Shown here piece by piece: positions 47,274-59,252 of a stretch of 64,000 nt of DNA. A model generated the notes under the pieces. The model saw nothing but the letters and a program-made list of their open reading frames with translations, searched no databases and had not been told where the DNA came from. The translations under genes and the position numbers were made by a program. How positions within the stretch are numbered: position 1 is the first letter of the stretch; every line of letters starts with the position of its first letter. The stretch lies in the NCBI GenBank assembly GCA_015680685.1, contig MNCI01006164.1, forward strand, positions 2,649 to 66,648, read 5' to 3'. This DNA comes from Gnetum montanum (taxonomy: Eukaryota; Streptophyta; Gnetopsida; Gnetales; Gnetaceae).

Positions 47274-49927
47274 TCAGGTTCTAAGCAATGGAGGCTCTTC
47301 CACCGGCTGCTTCCCCTTATCACTAGGATTTTGGAATTAGTAGTAATTCAAGAATGGCTGAAGCTTTCACATATCATGTCGTGAACTATCTTCTTTCTTC
47401 TTCTAACATTCAATGCAACAAGTTTCCTGCAACATCCTTTTATCTTTGGTAGCTTGCTTTTACAATTTTGAGCTCAAAGTTTGCTACATGTAATTTTTGT
47501 AATGCATCTTTCCTATCAGTAAACTCTTTCTCATATATCACGTACACTGTTGCTACTTTCTACTCAAGCTCATTTCAAGGTTGTTTTGCTATTAACATGT
47601 CCAAGTTAGTGCATCTAAGATTCACTAACCCCATGTATTCTTTTAGGTCCTTTATCTGTAGGTTTTTATTTTTCACCTTGGCCTAATGAATGTGGGCAAG
47701 ACTATCCAAAATGGGTTGTCAGTTTGGATTTTGAGTAGAGATGGAAGTGATTTTGATCCTACCATTTGGATTTTTTTTTTCATTTATTTGTTTATACATG
47801 TTTACTTAATCTTGAAATGTTCCTTGAGTCATTAATGTCTTTTGGCCATGTTCTGCCACGTGCTTATATTGATTGTAGACTTTTGGCAAATTGTGCGGAA
47901 TTCTTCCATTGATAAGATTCTATTTTCCCTGGCTAATCAACTCATGTCCTAGTTGACTCTCATGAGTTGTTCTCTCAGTTGGTGAATGCTTTCCTCAAGA
48001 ACATTTTTCTATTTTGCTATGTCAGTCAACCTAGTATTATCGGCAGTGAGCTTTTGGTTTTCTTCTTGTAAGGCTGTGACCGCTTTAGCATGTGCATACA
48101 TTTGTGCCTCAGCAATAAATGTATCCCACACTACCTTCTTTTTCTCTTTCTTCATCCTAATGTTGTGGACAACAAGTTGCCTTGCATGATCAGTCCTAAA
48201 TTAATCGAGTTGGTCTGGTGGCACGAATTATACAGAGTCTTTCCTTTTAGCTCTTAGAGTTGCTAGTTCTTCTTGTAGCCTATGCACTTTGTTTTCTACA
48301 TTTTGGCTTTGGTTTTTGCCATGACCAACTTTCCCTTCGTGGCAATTAAATTAGACTATACCGCAATGATATCACTGGGGATATCAAAAAGGTTTTGCAT
48401 GACCTAGCCCCATTTGCAGTAGTTTATCTAGTATGTCCTCATGTTCTATAAGAGTCATTAAGGTACTAGCTAATATTTAAGCATCTCTTGCTTCAAATAT
48501 ATGAGTTAGTGGCATAACAGGGATGTTGAATGATTCTTTGATGTGATCAGTAAGGACCTCTATGGCTCCTACTGCATCTTGATGTTGCATGACCATAATT
48601 GTCGCATCTTCACCAGTTTCAAGCCTCACTTGGAATGATGCAACATTTGTAGAAATCTGTTGTGCCCAATCATCTTCTCCTCTTGTCTACAATGACACTT
48701 GTCAACTTACTAGATCTATGGAAATGGTGGACCTGACTAAGCTCTCTCTCACTATGTAAAGATTGGCCCCCATTCTTGTTCCCTAGCTAATGATTTCTAC
48801 AATTTGTTGTAGATGGCTCATTAATGATCTATAGTCTTGTAGCAGCAGTGGTGGAACTTGTTGCTACTATTGTTATTATTCTCTAGCAGGTGGCTAGTTG
48901 TTGGATCCTACTTACTGTTATTGTCCAATAGCTGGAAGGTTAATGGTAGGGGTTGATCTTGAAGCTCCCTTGGTGTTAGTTGGCTTCTCCAACTGATCCT
49001 TCTTTGGTGGCACCAACTTAAAAATCTCTATGTAGGAAGCATTTTGGCTTTTCCTAGGGACATTGTTATTATATCTAGGATTCTAGCTTGTTTGCATAGC
49101 TTCCTAATAAGGTAAGAGAATGGTAGTATGAGCTTCCCTACCTTTTTTTGCTCAAATCGCCTTTGAATTTCTAGGAAGAACAAATGGGTGATGTTAGCAT
49201 TGAATTTACCCATCAGAATTGCACTTCCTCTAGCTGCATATGTTGAAACTCTATTGAGCCTCTTGGTTGGGAACAAGTGATACATTCCAATCTTAAAATA
49301 AATCTTTTCATCTATTAAGAGTTCACTATAGTCTTTGTCTTCTTTACCATATGCCCTTTGCAATCGTAGTTTCTTAGCATTGGTGTATGATCTCATTGAA
49401 ATCTATGCCACATTGGCTGCTTTGTTTGGAATGTTGAGGGCTTTAGCAATTGCCTCCACTGAGTATGACACTGAGACTCCTTTAATCTTCACTATAGTAT
49501 TTACTTGTTCATGTTGCCAAATTTAATAGGTTTCCCTTTGATACCATTCATCATTGTTGGATAAGGTAGGCCATAAGGGAAACGCTTGGAGTAGGGTCTT
49601 CATAGCCTTTGGAGAAAACTCTATAAATGAACCAAAGTTTAATTCCATGATGACTATGGACATGATGGATTTCTCTTATATAGCTTGGAGGCATTCTGGA
49701 GATAGTGTGAGGCATTGTACTTGTTCAAGTGCAAGTGGTACTTCTACCTATTCTTATGTCAAATGTTTGATAGCAAGAGTTTGTTGATGGATGCTGAATG
49801 ATTGAGCTTCCTACTCCACATGTTCAGCTTGTGGAGTTTTTCCTCCTACTTAGCCTCTCCCATGGCCTCTTGGTCTTTTGCTACTAGGTTGAGAAGATCC
49901 TTTGGTTGCTGGTCTCTTTGGGACCAT
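47274..49927 (-). pseudogene. ORF3 of element F
   Basis: Homologue of the C, E and I ORF3 proteins. ATG at 49927 (MVPKRPATKGSSQPSSKRPR) follows GATTACAG. The middle region is best kept at 49396-49028 (DEKIYFKIGMYHLFPTKRLN, ITHLFFLEIQRRFEQK, LPFSYLIRKLCKQARI). The C-terminal half is coiled-coil-like with many stops, ending EEPPLLRT then TGA (47276-47274). It is shorter than copy I because it lacks that copy's duplication. The N-terminal residues differ more between copies than the middle segment. Confidence 0.72.
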
Positions 49928-50231
49928 CTGTAATCATCAAGAGTTTGAAATTATTAAAGTGTTTGAATCAATTCTTAATGGTTCCTTATCCTTCTCATAC
50001 TTTTGGTTAGATCAAGTTTTTATCTTATTATGATTACAGAGCTAGAAATACCTTGAAATGAAACCTCCTAAGTGTTATATCCTTGGTTACTTATGACCTC
50101 CCACAATTATCATTTCCTTGTTTATTATGCCTTGAATTGGTTGGTACGGTTGATTAGGAGAATTAGTTAAGTCCTTTGGCTTAGGTTTGATTGATTAAGG
50201 ATAATCTTATTTTTTATTTCCTTATACTTAC
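49928..50231 (-). other. Putative leader intron of ORF3, element F
   Basis: On the minus strand AAAGG|GTAAGTATAAGG at 50232/50231 is a near-ideal donor, and TTGATGATTACAG ends directly before the ORF3 ATG. Predicted length 304 bp. Confidence 0.55.
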
Positions 50232-50373
50232 CCTTTATAATATCTTCTAGGTGTTAGAAAAATTTTGGCTCAAATTTCTAGATGCTCATGCAATGTAAGC
50301 ACCCCCCCCCCATGACTAAGTTGAGTGCTCTAGGATTAATAGGGTTTAAGAATTTTGGAAATCGAAGCTACGA

Positions 50374-51216
50374 TGATGAGTGATGGAGCAACCCAACACC
50401 CAACCATACAAGTCATAGGCATTCACACACAACCAGATTGTAATTTGTGAAAGAGGCAATGTAATTATGCTAGCAATTAGTTTAAGTTCAAGACCATTGT
50501 CTTCCCATGTGGAGCTAGTGAAGTCTATGTGTATGGTTTAGCTCATCGTGAGGTATATGATATCTGATGTTGTTGGGCCATTCTTACTCCTAGAAACCAT
50601 GATGAAAATATAATTAGTTTCTAATTCTAAGTAAAACAAGTAAATGAAGCTTGTCTAGCCTATGACGATGAGCATCTGTTCTTGATTTTCTGAACATACA
50701 TTGGGCTTTGTGTAACTACTACTAGGATACCAAGCGATAGCATTACTGGGTTACCAAGAAATTACACTTAAGTGCTTGAGATTAGTAGTACTCATTCCAC
50801 TTAATAACAATAGTAATAGGAAGCATGAAATAGTAAAACATTAACTAAGAAAAATAGTAAACATTATGCTAAGTAAAATAGGAAACTAGGAGAATGCTAC
50901 AATAGTATGAAATAGCTCAATCTTTATTGCTGGTCATACTTGTGTCCAAGTATAAGATGTTCGAATAAAGACTTCATTCACTAAGTCACACTACACTGCA
51001 GGCATTCACACTTCTAAGTACTAGGTTACAAAAATAAACTAACAAAGTTATGTTACTATAGGATGAAAACTTATTGTTGATCCATGTGCCTAAGTGGTGT
51101 ATTTAAGGCTGGCACATATCTTGTGATATGATTTATACGATGACATAGCTTATGTTATGATATTGGATCTACGACATTGTAGGTATGATATTACTAATGA
51201 AAATTTCACTTCATCA
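50374..51216 (-). repeat. 3' LTR of element G
   Basis: 843 bp from TGATGAGTGATGG to TTCATCA. The tract TTGTGGGGGTA (minus strand) abuts its right end. It lines up with LTR F from the first base (cccaacac, accatacaag). Confidence 0.82.
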
Positions 51217-51413
51217 TACCCCCACAACTAATTAAGAACTCATCCTTGAGTTAAAACAAAATAAGGATAGAGTCTCTTACAAAATTGGGAGGTAGATTGA
51301 CATGATTGACTAACTATATACATGACATTAAATGCTGCAATGGTGTTTTACAAAAATTGATACAAGTTATTACAAGAAAAACTAAAACAAAACTTGATGA
51401 AGCTTGATGTAGC

Positions 51414-52915
51414 CTAAGTAGTGCCTGGTGGTGATGGCTCCTCCATCAGTTGCTTTCCCTTGTCATCAAGCTTTTGAAACTTGTATCTATTGAGCAGTGC
51501 TTAAAGTTTCTCCTCCTCCATTTTGGGATCATGTGCCATCCATGTTGATTATGCAATGTGTGATGGAGCTGGTACATCCCATGAACATGGTGGCTGTGGA
51601 AACATTTGATTAACCTTACCATACCATGTTGCAAATTGCCTTCTCTCTTCTTCAAATTCCCTAGCCATCTTGCATAACTCTTGATAATCAAACATTCTCT
51701 TGGCTAAGTTTGTTGCAACATATTTCTACCCTTGGTAGCTAGCCTTAACTACTTCTAATTCAGAGTTTGCCACATGGAGCTTTTGTAGAGCATCTTTTCG
51801 ATCCATAAACTTCTTTTCGTATAATGCATATATGATTGCTACTTGTTGTTCTCGCTCATTTTTAAGCCTACTTCTTGTTAACATGGCCAAGTTAGCATAT
51901 CGTAAGTTTGCTAACCCCATGTATTTTGTTAAATCTTCTATCTGCAAGTCTTTGTTTCTAATTTCTGCTTGGTGAACATGAGCATAGCTATCTAAGATGG
52001 ACCATGAGTATGGATTTTGTGCTGATATGGAATTGATTTGGGCTTTCACCATCTAGCTTTCCTTCTCATTGATTTTGTTTTTAGAGCATTTTGTGTTTTT
52101 GAGCTTTCATTCTCAATAGCTAATTTCTGTTTGATTGTGCATAACTCCTTCATTGAGAGGGTTCTATTTTCTCTTGCTAAGTAGATCATATCTTGGTTGA
52201 TTCTCATCTGTTGTTTCCTCAACTAATGGATGCTCTCCTTAAGGATGTTTTTCTACTTCTCTACATTTGTTAACCTGGTATTGTCTATGGTGAGTTACTT
52301 ATTTTCTTCTTGTGCTATGGTGAGTGCCTTAGTAGGTGCATATGTTTGTGCTTCTACTACTAAGGCCTTTCACATCACTTTCTCCTTCTCATTCTCCATC
52401 TTCTTATTTTGCTCCATTAGGTGATTGATCTATTCTATTCTAAACTACTCTAGTTGGTTAGGTATAACATATTGTCTAGGATCTCTACGCTCAACCCTTA
52501 GGGTCACAAGCTCCTTTTGTCATCTAAGAATTTCATTTTTTGCATGCTCTACGCTAGTTTCTACCATGAATAGCTTACCCTTGGTTGCTATTAGTTCTAA
52601 TTGTATTATAGTGACATCACTTGGGATGTCAAAAACATTTGTTATGACTTGCCTAGTTTGCAGTAGTTGGTCTAGCACATCTTCATGATTGGCAAGAGTC
52701 ATCAAGGTACTAGCTAGTATTTGAGCATTCCTAGCTTCAATTAGATTTTTTGGTGGCACAACAAGTACATAAAATGATTTTTTAATATGATTTGTGTCGA
52801 CTTTTGAAGCTCCTATTGCATCCTGATGCTACATAACCATGACCATGGCTCCTTCTTCGATTTTAAAAACCACTTGGAATAATGTAATGTTGGTTTATGG
52901 TGTGTGTGAGTTAAT
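51414..52915 (-). pseudogene. ORF3 remnant of element G
   Basis: C-terminal part only. Coiled-coil-like stretches are kept at 52759-52520 (NAQILASTLMTLANHEDVLD, VFDIPSDVTIIQLELIATKG) and 52052-51726 (IEDLTKYMGLANLRYANLAM, EKKFMDRKDALQKLHVANSE). The end is EEPSPPGTT then TAG (51416-51414). It aligns with element F 48660-47274. The N-terminal domain is deleted. Confidence 0.72.
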
Positions 52916-52988
52916 ATTTTCTAAAAGATATTTCGTTAATACCTTTACAACGATCGTGTATAATATAACTAATCTAGATGACTAGTAT

Positions 52989-53008
52989 CATCCTTGGCAA
53001 TGGCACTA
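52989..53008 (-). other. Primer binding site of element G
   Basis: TAGTGCCATTGCCAAGGATG on the minus strand, a worn tRNA-Asp complement directly before LTR 53010. It proves that this LTR is a 5' LTR with its interior to the left. Confidence 0.7.
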
Positions 53009-53009
53009 A

Positions 53010-53866
53010 TGATGTGTGGCAAGGTAACCCTACACTCAACCATACAAATCACAAGTTCACACACAATTCAGTCAAATTCCTTGGATGAGACTAGTTGTGG
53101 TATCTAGATAATTATGCTTTGATTGCAATTCGCTGTCTTCCAACTTGGACTAGTTGTAGCTTTGTCACATATGGTTTAGTCTAAGGTGACAGATATGATG
53201 TTGTCTAATTTTATGCTACTCCTAACGATGACAAAGAGATGAATTAATTAAGCTATTAAACAATGGAGAGTAAAATCTAAATTAGCCTATGTGCAATGAG
53301 TATCTGCTCTTAATCGTCCATACACACCTTGGACTTTGTGAGACTACTTCTAGGATGTCTAGGTGTATGTCACTAGGTGTACCAAACAATATACTACTAG
53401 ATTACCAAGTACTTACACTTAAATGCTCATGACTAAGGCATACGCATTTCGCTTAATGACAGGAATAGTAAATAGCAATAATTGAAAATGTTAACTAAAG
53501 AAAATAGTAAATAATTAACAATTAAAAGCAATAATAATCTATGTGGATGTTGCAATCATGGGAGTAATCTCGATCTTTATTTCTAGTTATGTAATGTGTC
53601 CAAGTATGCCACACTCAAACAAAGGTGTTGTACAATTACAAACATCACACTATGGACATGCACTGGGAATAACAAAACTCTAAGAAAGACTATCAAAGAC
53701 TAAGAACTAAAACTATCTTCTCTATTGTTCATGTGTTGTCTCAACCATGCACCCAACTATTGTATTTAATGGCTAGTATAGAGGAGATGATATTAAATAT
53801 TTGACATTGCTTCTCGGCTCTGATATCGGGCATCCGATATCGAGGCCGATAGATTCATGACTCATC
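53010..53866 (-). repeat. 5' LTR of element G
   Basis: Starts TGATGTGTGGC at 53010; the right end is near 53866 (gactcatc) but not sharp. U3 holds an 8+8 bp inverted repeat GATATCGG/CCGATATC (53822-53841). AATAAAG-like motif near 53577. Confidence 0.7.
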
Positions 53867-53869
53867 GAT

Positions 53870-56200
53870 AGCCGAAAAAATCAAAACAACAATATTTTTA
53901 CCAAGATGATCTCTTTCATATTTTTCAAAAAGCCATTAAAAAAGTTTCTCTTGGTAAAAATATTAATAAAGGTAGGATTTATTTTCTTCCTAAAAATAAG
54001 GATTTCCAACATATTACTATTCTTAACAATGCTTATAAAATTTTAGTTGAATGCATAGCTTGCTGAAATTAGAAGATTATTGAAGATATAATTATATCTT
54101 AATAGACTCATTTTGTTTAAGGTAGACATATCTTAAATAATGTTATTGTAACTTGGGAAGGAATATAGTGGACTTATAATACTAACCAAGACATTACTTT
54201 CATTATGTTAGATTATGTCAAAGGTTATGATAGGATTGAATAGAATTTCATTATTTCTTATCTCCTAATGCTCATTGATGCTAATGCTCAAGTTGCTACT
54301 ATTTTTGGATTAAGTTTCTCATTTTCTCTTCAGCAATTAGTTCATCAAGGTTTTCCTCTAGTTCCCTATCTTTTTATTATCATTGCACACTTTTTTTTTC
54401 ACATAATCTACATTATGATCTATAAAGGAATTTGATCAAACGAATTTTAATTGATGATCAAGGTACACAATTTCTTAACATGCACTTTGTAGGTAATTCT
54501 TTTATTATGATCAATAATTCTTTGCAACATATCAATATTGTTTTAGCTAGAGTGGAGGATCATTGCATGTTATTTGACTCTCAAATCAATTGGCAAAAAT
54601 CTACTATTTATTGTAATGGCAATATTGATGAGTGGGTTACTCATACGCCTTGAAAAATCTTGAAAAAAAAGTATCTTTAAAATTTTAAGAATACCTTTTT
54701 CTTTGTAGCCTAATCTTAATATTGTGTAAAATTATGTCATTGATAAAATTAAAAAGAAGCTTGATAAATGGAAAGGAAAAAAGCTCATTCTTACTAGCAA
54801 AGTTTTAGTTATTAAGAAAATGCTTCAATTAACTTATATTTGTTACTCCATTTATTAGGCTTCTTCCAAAATTTCTTATGATATAATTGATTGTATTATC
54901 TATAGGTTTCTTTGGTCTACTACACAACATAGAAAAGGTTTTTCCAGAGTTGCTTGAGATATTTGCACTTGTAACAAGAGAGATGGAGGACCTAGCCTCA
55001 CTAATTGTTATAACTAGGATATTTTTATTGTAGCAAAATGGATTGCAAAATGCATTAATGAAGATGATGTTTGGATGCTCCTTTTAAGAAATAGACTTAC
55101 TCAAGAATAAACTAAGAATGATAATAGTTAGTCTTTTAATAATTTTCTTTACTATCTTCTTTTTCCTCAACCCATTTCTATTCTAGTTCTCCAATTCTTA
55201 AACAAATTTGGAAAACATTATGTTAGCTTAGTAAATATTGGAATTATAATCATATTATAGTTTTAGAAGATATGCTTAAGCAAACTAGGCTATGGTGGCT
55301 TTGTTTTAATAAAGAAGCTTGGGCTACTAATGCATCTAGATTATGTAACACTTGGAATGAAGCTTCTAGCCTCTATGGTTTGAGTATCACTACAATTTCT
55401 TGTCTATGTATACACAATAGATGGATTACTTGGAATGAAGCTTCTAGCCTCTATGGTTTGAGTAGAAAGAGAAATTTTTTAAAAAAATTTAATTTTTGAT
55501 CTTGAGAATTTATTAAAAGTTAATAACAATTTTTATTAGGCTTTTCTAGATACTTTTTTATTAGGCTTTTCCAAATATATTTTTTCTTTTAATTCCATAG
55601 TTATTTATGAGAGTCTTATAAAGAATATTTTATTCATAAAAAATTCAATAAGGCATGGAAAATGTAATTATCATTGCACTTTTGAATGAGGAAAATGAAA
55701 GATATTTAGAGAGCTTCTACATTTCCTAAAATTCGTATTTTTTATAGTGTCTTATTCATATACAAAATTAGCACTTGTCTTAAACATATACAAAATTTTT
55801 CTCCTGAATGTCCTCTTTATATAAGTGAAAACTTATATTTTAATGTTTTTTCTAGTGTCTTATTACTTAGTATGCTTGGAAATGGACATCTAGAATTTGT
55901 AACAATTTTCAACTAAGCACCAATGAAGTCATTCTTGGTGATAAATCTACTTTATCTACTTCATTTCTTTACATTTGGAATTATCTTTGACCACTTATTT
56001 TCTACTCTATTTGAAACCTTTGGTGTGTAGTTATTTTCCAATAGTAAGAGTATAACTATGATTCAAATACTAGACTTTCAAAGCTGTCACTTTTCAACTT
56101 CAACTTCAAGTAAAAAAGCTTCCAATGAAAGCTAAATAGTTAATTTGTTTTCAACTGTATTAATTTTTTTTAATTTTGGAGGCTCAAGGGTGGGAAGCCT
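53870..56200 (+). pseudogene. LINE (plant L1-type) 3' part: reverse transcriptase and C-terminal zinc region
   Basis: Continues the LINE broken at 46199. RT: ITILNNAYKILVECIA (about 54015), GRHILNNVIVTWEG (54123), FIMLDYVKGYDRIE (54199), QGFPLVPYLF (54354). The catalytic FADD box is replaced by FVGN (54486-54497). Then NWQKSTIYCN, LDKWKGKKLILTSKVLVIKK (54760), and RFLWSTTQHRKGFSRVAWDI (in broken form), GGPSLTNCYN. The C-terminal region begins FPKIRIFYSVLFIYKISTC (about 55725). The end near 56200 is approximate and no poly-A tail is obvious. A 37-bp segment occurs twice at 55350-55386 and 55428-55464. Confidence 0.75.
55350..55464 (+). repeat. 37-bp direct repeat in the LINE
   Basis: Identical copies of a segment starting acttggaatgaagcttctag at 55350-55386 and 55428-55464, period 78 bp. 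A late local duplication, since the copies are perfect while the LINE is decayed. Confidence 0.9.
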
Positions 56201-56654
56201 TCAAATTTTATGCTTTTATTATTTATTTCTAATTGAGATATTTTTTTTCTTTAGAGAGAGTTTTCTCCTTCTCTTTACAAAGTTTTTAGTAAGAAGTGAA
56301 AACTCATGAGGACGCTTTTGAATAAGTGCAAGATTTAATCATTTTCCTTACCTCGAAGGGGAGATTTCTTAGGATTGGTTATAAGTATGAAAACTTGAAA
56401 AGACATCTCCAAAACTATTAGGCTTTTTCTTTAGACTCTCTCTTCAGTGATATGATGTACTCTAATTTTTTAAATATTATTATTCATTTTTTTGGCATCT
56501 AACACCCTTTCATCTATCTACTTAAATATGATAATATCCTTAAATTTTAATTTTAAATCTCACTTAATTATTTTTTAGGGAATGATTATTGAATTGAAAT
56601 AGTTTGACCATATTTATACCTAAGATAGCTAATATGATACATTACATTATAACA

Positions 56655-56800
56655 ATGAGGTGTTAACCTAGTGGTAAAACTCTTAATTTGAAAGCTTTAA
56701 GTCATCGATTTGATTCTAATGGATAATGCTAAGTTATAAAATTCTATTTGGACTATATATCTTGAGGTGTAACTCTATTTTAATTAGTTTGGATTCCAAC
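56655..56800 (+). mobile_element. SINE-like copy 1
   Basis: Box A-like ccTAGTGGTAAAACTC (56668) and box B-like TCGATTTGATTCTAAT (56705-56720), then a body shared with copy 2 (taatg(c/t)t(a/g)agttataaa, actatatatctt). This is the promoter layout of a tRNA-derived SINE; boxes are worn. Confidence 0.55.
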
Positions 56801-56995
56801 ATCACCTCCCACTACTCCCTCCCTAATATGATATATTCTATTTTAAATAAATTATAGTGGAATACAACCATGCTTCAATTATAACTCAAACTAGCAACAT
56901 CTTGCATAATAAGACAATGAGGTAATATTGAGCTACCAATTTTAGTTCTTTTTTAAACCATAAACATATTTTACCTAAGGCTTTACTCAGTTAAT

Positions 56996-57120
56996 AGTGA
57001 TGTGTGAGCCTAGTGGTAAGACTTGATTTGAAAGCTCCAAGTCATGGGTTTAAATCTAGTGGGTAATGTTGAGTTATAAAGTTCTAGTTTCACTATATAT
57101 CTTGGGGTATGCCTATATTA
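56996..57120 (+). mobile_element. SINE-like copy 2
   Basis: Box A-like ccTAGTGGTAAGACTTG (57009) and box B-like GGGTTTAAATCTAG (57046-57059), followed by the same body as copy 1 and cttggggtatgcc. Box B is close to the GGTTCAAATCC consensus. Confidence 0.6.
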
Positions 57121-57137
57121 TGAAGATGAATGGTTTT

Positions 57138-57236
57138 GGGGGGGGGGGCGCACGAGGGGGGTGGGGTGAGAGTGCAGGCGGTGTGGGAGGGGAGAGCAGG
57201 GGTAGGGGGAAGGGAAAATGAAAGGGAGGGAGGTAT
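57138..57236. repeat. G-rich, GC-rich tract
   Basis: Eleven Gs followed by several runs of 4-6 Gs in an otherwise AT-rich region. It could form G-quadruplexes, or be a sequencing artefact of the kind suspected at 10594. Confidence 0.7.
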
Positions 57237-57449
57237 TATTAGATCCCAAAAAATGAATAATAATACTAAAAAAATTAGAGTATATCAAATCATCAAAGAA
57301 AGAGCCTAAACAAAAACCTAAATACTTTTCAAGTGTGGAAGATTAAAGTAATTTATGCAAGTATATGTAAAGGTTTTAGCATTGATATGAGGCAATAAGT
57401 GTCTAGCATTGATATTACATGCAATGCTTCCAAATTCAATATATGATCC

Positions 57450-58276
57450 TTCAAGCCAAACCATCACTTCTTTATATTTCTATGAATTACCATTAGTCAA
57501 GAAATTTCTAGAAGGTATGTTTTCATGTAAATTTTGGGTTATTTACCTTGTTCCTCAAGTTTTTTGAATCATTCAAATTTAGTTTAGAAAGATTGAGGTT
57601 TGGATGTTGTTCATGCTTTTTATTTGTTAAACTTATTTTTACTAGTTGAATTTGTTGATTTAATGATGGTTTTTAACACCCTTGATATCAATGTTTTTAA
57701 TCATCATCATGCTTTATTAATTATTCACAAGTTGACTTTTTTAATCTAGCATCTTCTAAATTTTAAGAGATTCATTGTTTTGTTGAATTGTTGAATCATT
57801 ATTAATTTTTAAAAAACTTGAAAAGGAAATTATCTCTCATATTGGGCCAATCAAGCATTTTTAAATACTTACTATAGCTAGTGATTTTCGTAGAATTTAA
57901 TATAGGATTGAATTAGATCTTGATTTACTTAAGTGAGAAATTATTTTGCATTCTAGCAAAATTAATCATGTGCTAAAGATTTTTTATTACAATATTCTAA
58001 AGTCATGTCACTATTGTCATCAAGAGGATCACATGTTTGATATATGTTCTTTTATGTTGCAAAAAAAGGCAATGCAACCATATTAGCAACAAGCTACGAT
58101 TTGTTTATCTAGATGCTATAAATCCTAGAATGATTTCTTTTATTGACTTTTTAATAGTCAGCTAACCCCTTTATTTTACTATTATTCAATAGAACATATA
58201 TTCAAGGAAGGTTCTAATGAAATTAGTTTCAAACAATTCTTCAATAATTAAGGGAAAATAAATATATCTTCCTCAG
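57450..58276 (+). pseudogene. Second LINE fragment (ORF1 with intact CCHC knuckle)
   Basis: Encodes a perfect CX2CX4HX4C knuckle (CHYCHQEDHMFDIC) at 58006-58047, followed by weak low-complexity coding. The first LINE copy has the same knuckle with a Cys-to-Tyr change. The upstream part is full of stops. It is cut at 58276 by LTR I. Confidence 0.6.
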
Positions 58277-59252
58277 TGATGAGCGGTGAGGTGCCCCTAT
58301 GCCCAACCATATGAATCACAAGCATTCACACACGATCTGGTCGAATTTCGTGAACTTTATTGTTTCTAATGTACTAGTCCTTTAGGACATAAATTTAGCC
58401 TTAAGGTCAATTGTTGTCCTTCCAATTACACTTGTGATGTACATTGGTATGATTAAGTGTAACTGAGCCATCCGATTTTTATCATTTTGTATTTTATATT
58501 TTGGGTGCTCGAAATGTAGGTAAAATTAATTTAATTAACTAATCTAAATTAATTAATTAACTACTATTTAACTAATCCTAACATAAGTATCTATTCCCAC
58601 TTTCTGTACATGTCCTGAACCCACGTATCCACTGCTAGGTGACCAAGCGCTATGCTATTGAGCGTACCAAACAATAACACTACTGGGATTACCAAGCGAA
58701 TACGTGTTACGCTTGAAGTGGTCGTACTTATGTGTGTAATCTATCTTGCTTAATTGTCTTATTAACATAATAATTGGAAAATATTTGATAACTAATTGAA
58801 AGCATTTAATAAATAACTAAAAACATTAAATGCATAAATAAAATAGCTAATCTATCTAAAGTGCTGCAAGGTTTATCAAAAAGCTCATCTTTATTGTCAC
58901 ACACACTATCATGCTTAGGTACAACAATGCTCGAATAAAGATTCATACATTCAATGACTCCTACTGTGGGCACTTTGGGAAAAAAATTCTAACTTTCAAA
59001 TGGAAAAAATGTAAGAGCTTCACTACTTTTGAAATTTGGACTCCCCATAAATGCGACTAGTAGGCATGTATTTATAGGTGACGGACAAAAACCACATCCA
59101 TGAGGCCTCATTGACGTAGGTCAAGATGCTTCGATGGGACCTTGTAGATGAGGCCTCGTTGACACGGTTGACTATCTTGACAAGGCCTCGTCGAGGTGGT
59201 CAACTACGTCAATGAGGCCTCATCGATGTAGTCAACAAACAACGACTCATCA
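58277..59252 (-). repeat. 3' LTR of element I
   Basis: 976 bp, TGATGAGCGG...ACTCATCA. Purine tract ATGGGGGTA (minus strand) adjoins at 59253-59261. The U3 (about 59100-59252) is packed with GAGGCCTC-cored palindromes, for example ATGAGGCCTCAT at 59212-59223, and is followed by a TATA box (CTATAAATAC on the minus strand, near 59070-59080). AATAAAG near 58889. Confidence 0.87.

Larger units (their letters stand above)
46200..50373 (-). mobile_element. Ty3/Gypsy element F, only 3' half present
   Basis: Read leftward: spacer (50373-49928), ORF3 (49927-47274), purine tract and 3' LTR (47067-46200). gag, pol and the 5' LTR are missing. The left end is inserted in LINE ORF2; the right end is interrupted by LTR G. 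The flank ATTGT (46195-46199) has no partner on the far side, so a deletion followed insertion. Confidence 0.8.
50374..53866 (-). mobile_element. Internally deleted Ty3/Gypsy element G (LTR - ORF3 remnant - LTR)
   Basis: Read leftward: 5' LTR (about 53866-53010), primer site, leader (about 52988-52920), C-terminal two thirds of ORF3 (about 52915-51414), purine tract, 3' LTR (51216-50374). No gag or pol: the leader joins ORF3 directly. This is the layout of a large non-autonomous derivative. The two LTRs are quite diverged and no target duplication is seen (left flank TACGA), so a recombinant origin is also possible. Confidence 0.7.
56391..57338. repeat. Inverted repeat with arms of about 110 bp
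   Basis: The left arm (56391-56503) reads acttgaaaag ... taggctttttctttagactc ... attattattcattttttt. The right arm (57236-57338) is its imperfect reverse complement. The interior (about 730 bp) holds two SINE-like copies and a G-rich tract. It may be a foldback-type element or two opposite copies of one repeat. Confidence 0.65.

Noticed and set aside
50300-50325. Polypurine tract at the C run near 50302
   Set aside because: It is not next to an LTR end; the LTR G boundary is 50 bp away on the wrong side.
56655-57120. tRNA genes
   Set aside because: Box A and B are present but no acceptor stem or anticodon arm can be drawn; the pair shares a longer body, as SINEs do.
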